Assembly: GCA_958415625.1 (NCBI GenBank)
Contig: CATYZI010000027.1
Coordinates: forward strand, 1 to 30,787
Length of the DNA: 30,787 nt
Reading direction: 5' to 3'
Source of the DNA: an uncultured Collinsella sp.
Lineage (GTDB): Bacteria > Actinomycetota > Coriobacteriia > Coriobacteriales > Coriobacteriaceae
The notes under the pieces were generated by a model that did no database searches, was not told where the DNA came from, and saw nothing but the letters and a program-made list of their open reading frames with translations. Positions within the stretch are counted from its first letter, which is position 1, and each line of letters opens with the position of its first letter. Below, piece after piece: positions 30,480 through 30,787 of this stretch. The position numbers and the translations under genes are program-made.

Positions 30480-30572
30480 ATGAACGACAATCCCCTGCTC
30501 GGCTTTATCGTCATCGTTCTGGCCATGCTCGTCGGTTACGCCATCAACGTGATTCACCGCCGAAAGAAGTAG
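30480..30572 (+). CDS. 30-residue single-span membrane peptide
   Basis: A small gene with a strong TAGGAGG five bases before ATG 30480; the TAG of this motif is the stop of the lipid kinase gene. The peptide begins MNDNPLL, followed by a hydrophobic stretch GFIVIVLAMLVGYAINVI (residues 8-25) and ends with a basic HRRKK. The positive-inside rule predicts an N-out, C-in membrane span. It is 9 nt behind the kinase and before a clear terminator, so the two form one unit. No family was recognised. It may anchor or regulate the kinase, which is inference only. Confidence 0.7.
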   Translation: MNDNPLLGFIVIVLAMLVGYAINVIHRRKK

Positions 30573-30602
30573 CCACCGCTCTTTCACAGCACGCGCAAAC
30601 CC

Positions 30603-30654
30603 GGACCCCTCATCGGCATGACACAACGTGGCGGCGAGGGGTCCATCATTTTTT
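30603..30654 (+). terminator. Intrinsic terminator of the lipid kinase unit
   Basis: GGACCCCTC (30603-30611) and GAGGGGTCC (30636-30644) form a perfect 9-bp stem followed by ATCA and six T's (30649-30654). It lies 30 nt behind the small membrane peptide gene. Confidence 0.88.
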
Positions 30655-30706
30655 GCGACACTTTACTTAGCTACATCATTTGCTGGCGATATGCAGATTG
30701 AATTAC

Positions 30707-30787
30707 CTAGTAAATGAGTACATTTAACCGTTCGGGGGTGCGGACGATTTCTTGGACCGCGCCTAGGCGTATCCAAGCTTCCTGCGG
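30707..30787 (-). CDS. Possible 3' end of a leftward gene (partial)
   Basis: From the right edge a minus-strand frame stays open for 26 codons to TAG at 30709-30707; it ends RLGAVQEIVRTPERLNVLIY, which looks like a real amphipathic C-terminus. A second minus frame is also open, and a plus-strand ATG at 30714 opens 24 codons to the edge. With so short a stretch none can be proved. Not assigned to a family. Confidence 0.25.
   Translation of the reverse strand, partial: PQEAWIRLGAVQEIVRTPERLNVLIY

Noticed and set aside
1..30787. tRNA, rRNA, CRISPR arrays, prophage, toxin-antitoxin or retron genes
   Set aside because: No cloverleaf sequence, no regularly spaced repeats, and no integrase, Cas or reverse transcriptase motifs were recognised by reading.

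Overview
The window looks like a chromosomal segment of a high-GC, anaerobic gut actinobacterium, most probably Collinsella or a close Coriobacteriia relative. This is judged from protein style, GC-rich codon use and gene content (fermentative acetate kinases with phosphate acetyltransferase, a UDP-galactopyranose mutase, a NusG-paralogue-led surface polysaccharide locus). It is inference; no 16S or other marker gene is present.

Layout. At the left edge lie the first ten codons of a leftward gene (possibly arginine deiminase) and an AT-rich upstream region. Rightward genes follow: polyphosphate kinase with an unusual C-terminal tail, an Fe-S-type rRNA/tRNA uracil methyltransferase, and a set of DJ-1/PfpI protein, Maf nucleotide pyrophosphatase and P1-family peptidase. 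From 16215 leftward to 7131 runs a nine-gene surface polysaccharide operon: NusG/LoaP-like antiterminator, phosphoglycosyl transferase, GT4 glycosyltransferase, Wzy-like polymerase, HddA, GmhA, a fused HddC-GmhB, Wzx-like flippase and a pyruvyl-transferase-family protein, ending at a clear intrinsic terminator (7030-7062). The four heptose activities in three genes form the complete route from sedoheptulose 7-phosphate to GDP-D-glycero-alpha-D-manno-heptose. Immediately upstream is a separate leftward pair, glf and a GT2 glycosyltransferase.

The central block is acetate metabolism: pta (+), then two tandem leftward acetate-kinase paralogues that share about two thirds of their residues; the second has changed residues in conserved motifs. 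The right part holds an MFS transporter with a LysR regulator, a HIT protein, both exonuclease VII subunits, a membrane zinc peptidase, RNase D, a diacylglycerol-kinase-family lipid kinase, and a 30-residue membrane peptide directly behind it.

The most unusual signal is a family of three long nested hairpins, A (6758-6882), B (16515-16623) and C (20100-20230). Each starts 12-23 nt behind a stop codon, in the same orientation to the gene it follows. Their perfect 18-29 bp outer arms are unrelated in sequence, but all three carry the same two internal-loop motifs (GTCCT on the 5' side, TGCGGAA on the 3' side), and none has a U-run. This is what a conserved structured 3'-UTR RNA, or a structure-selected DNA element, would look like. 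One arm of B is also perfectly complementary over 12 nt to the ribosome-binding region of the antiterminator gene that begins the polysaccharide operon.

No tRNA, rRNA, CRISPR array, transposase or phage gene was seen.
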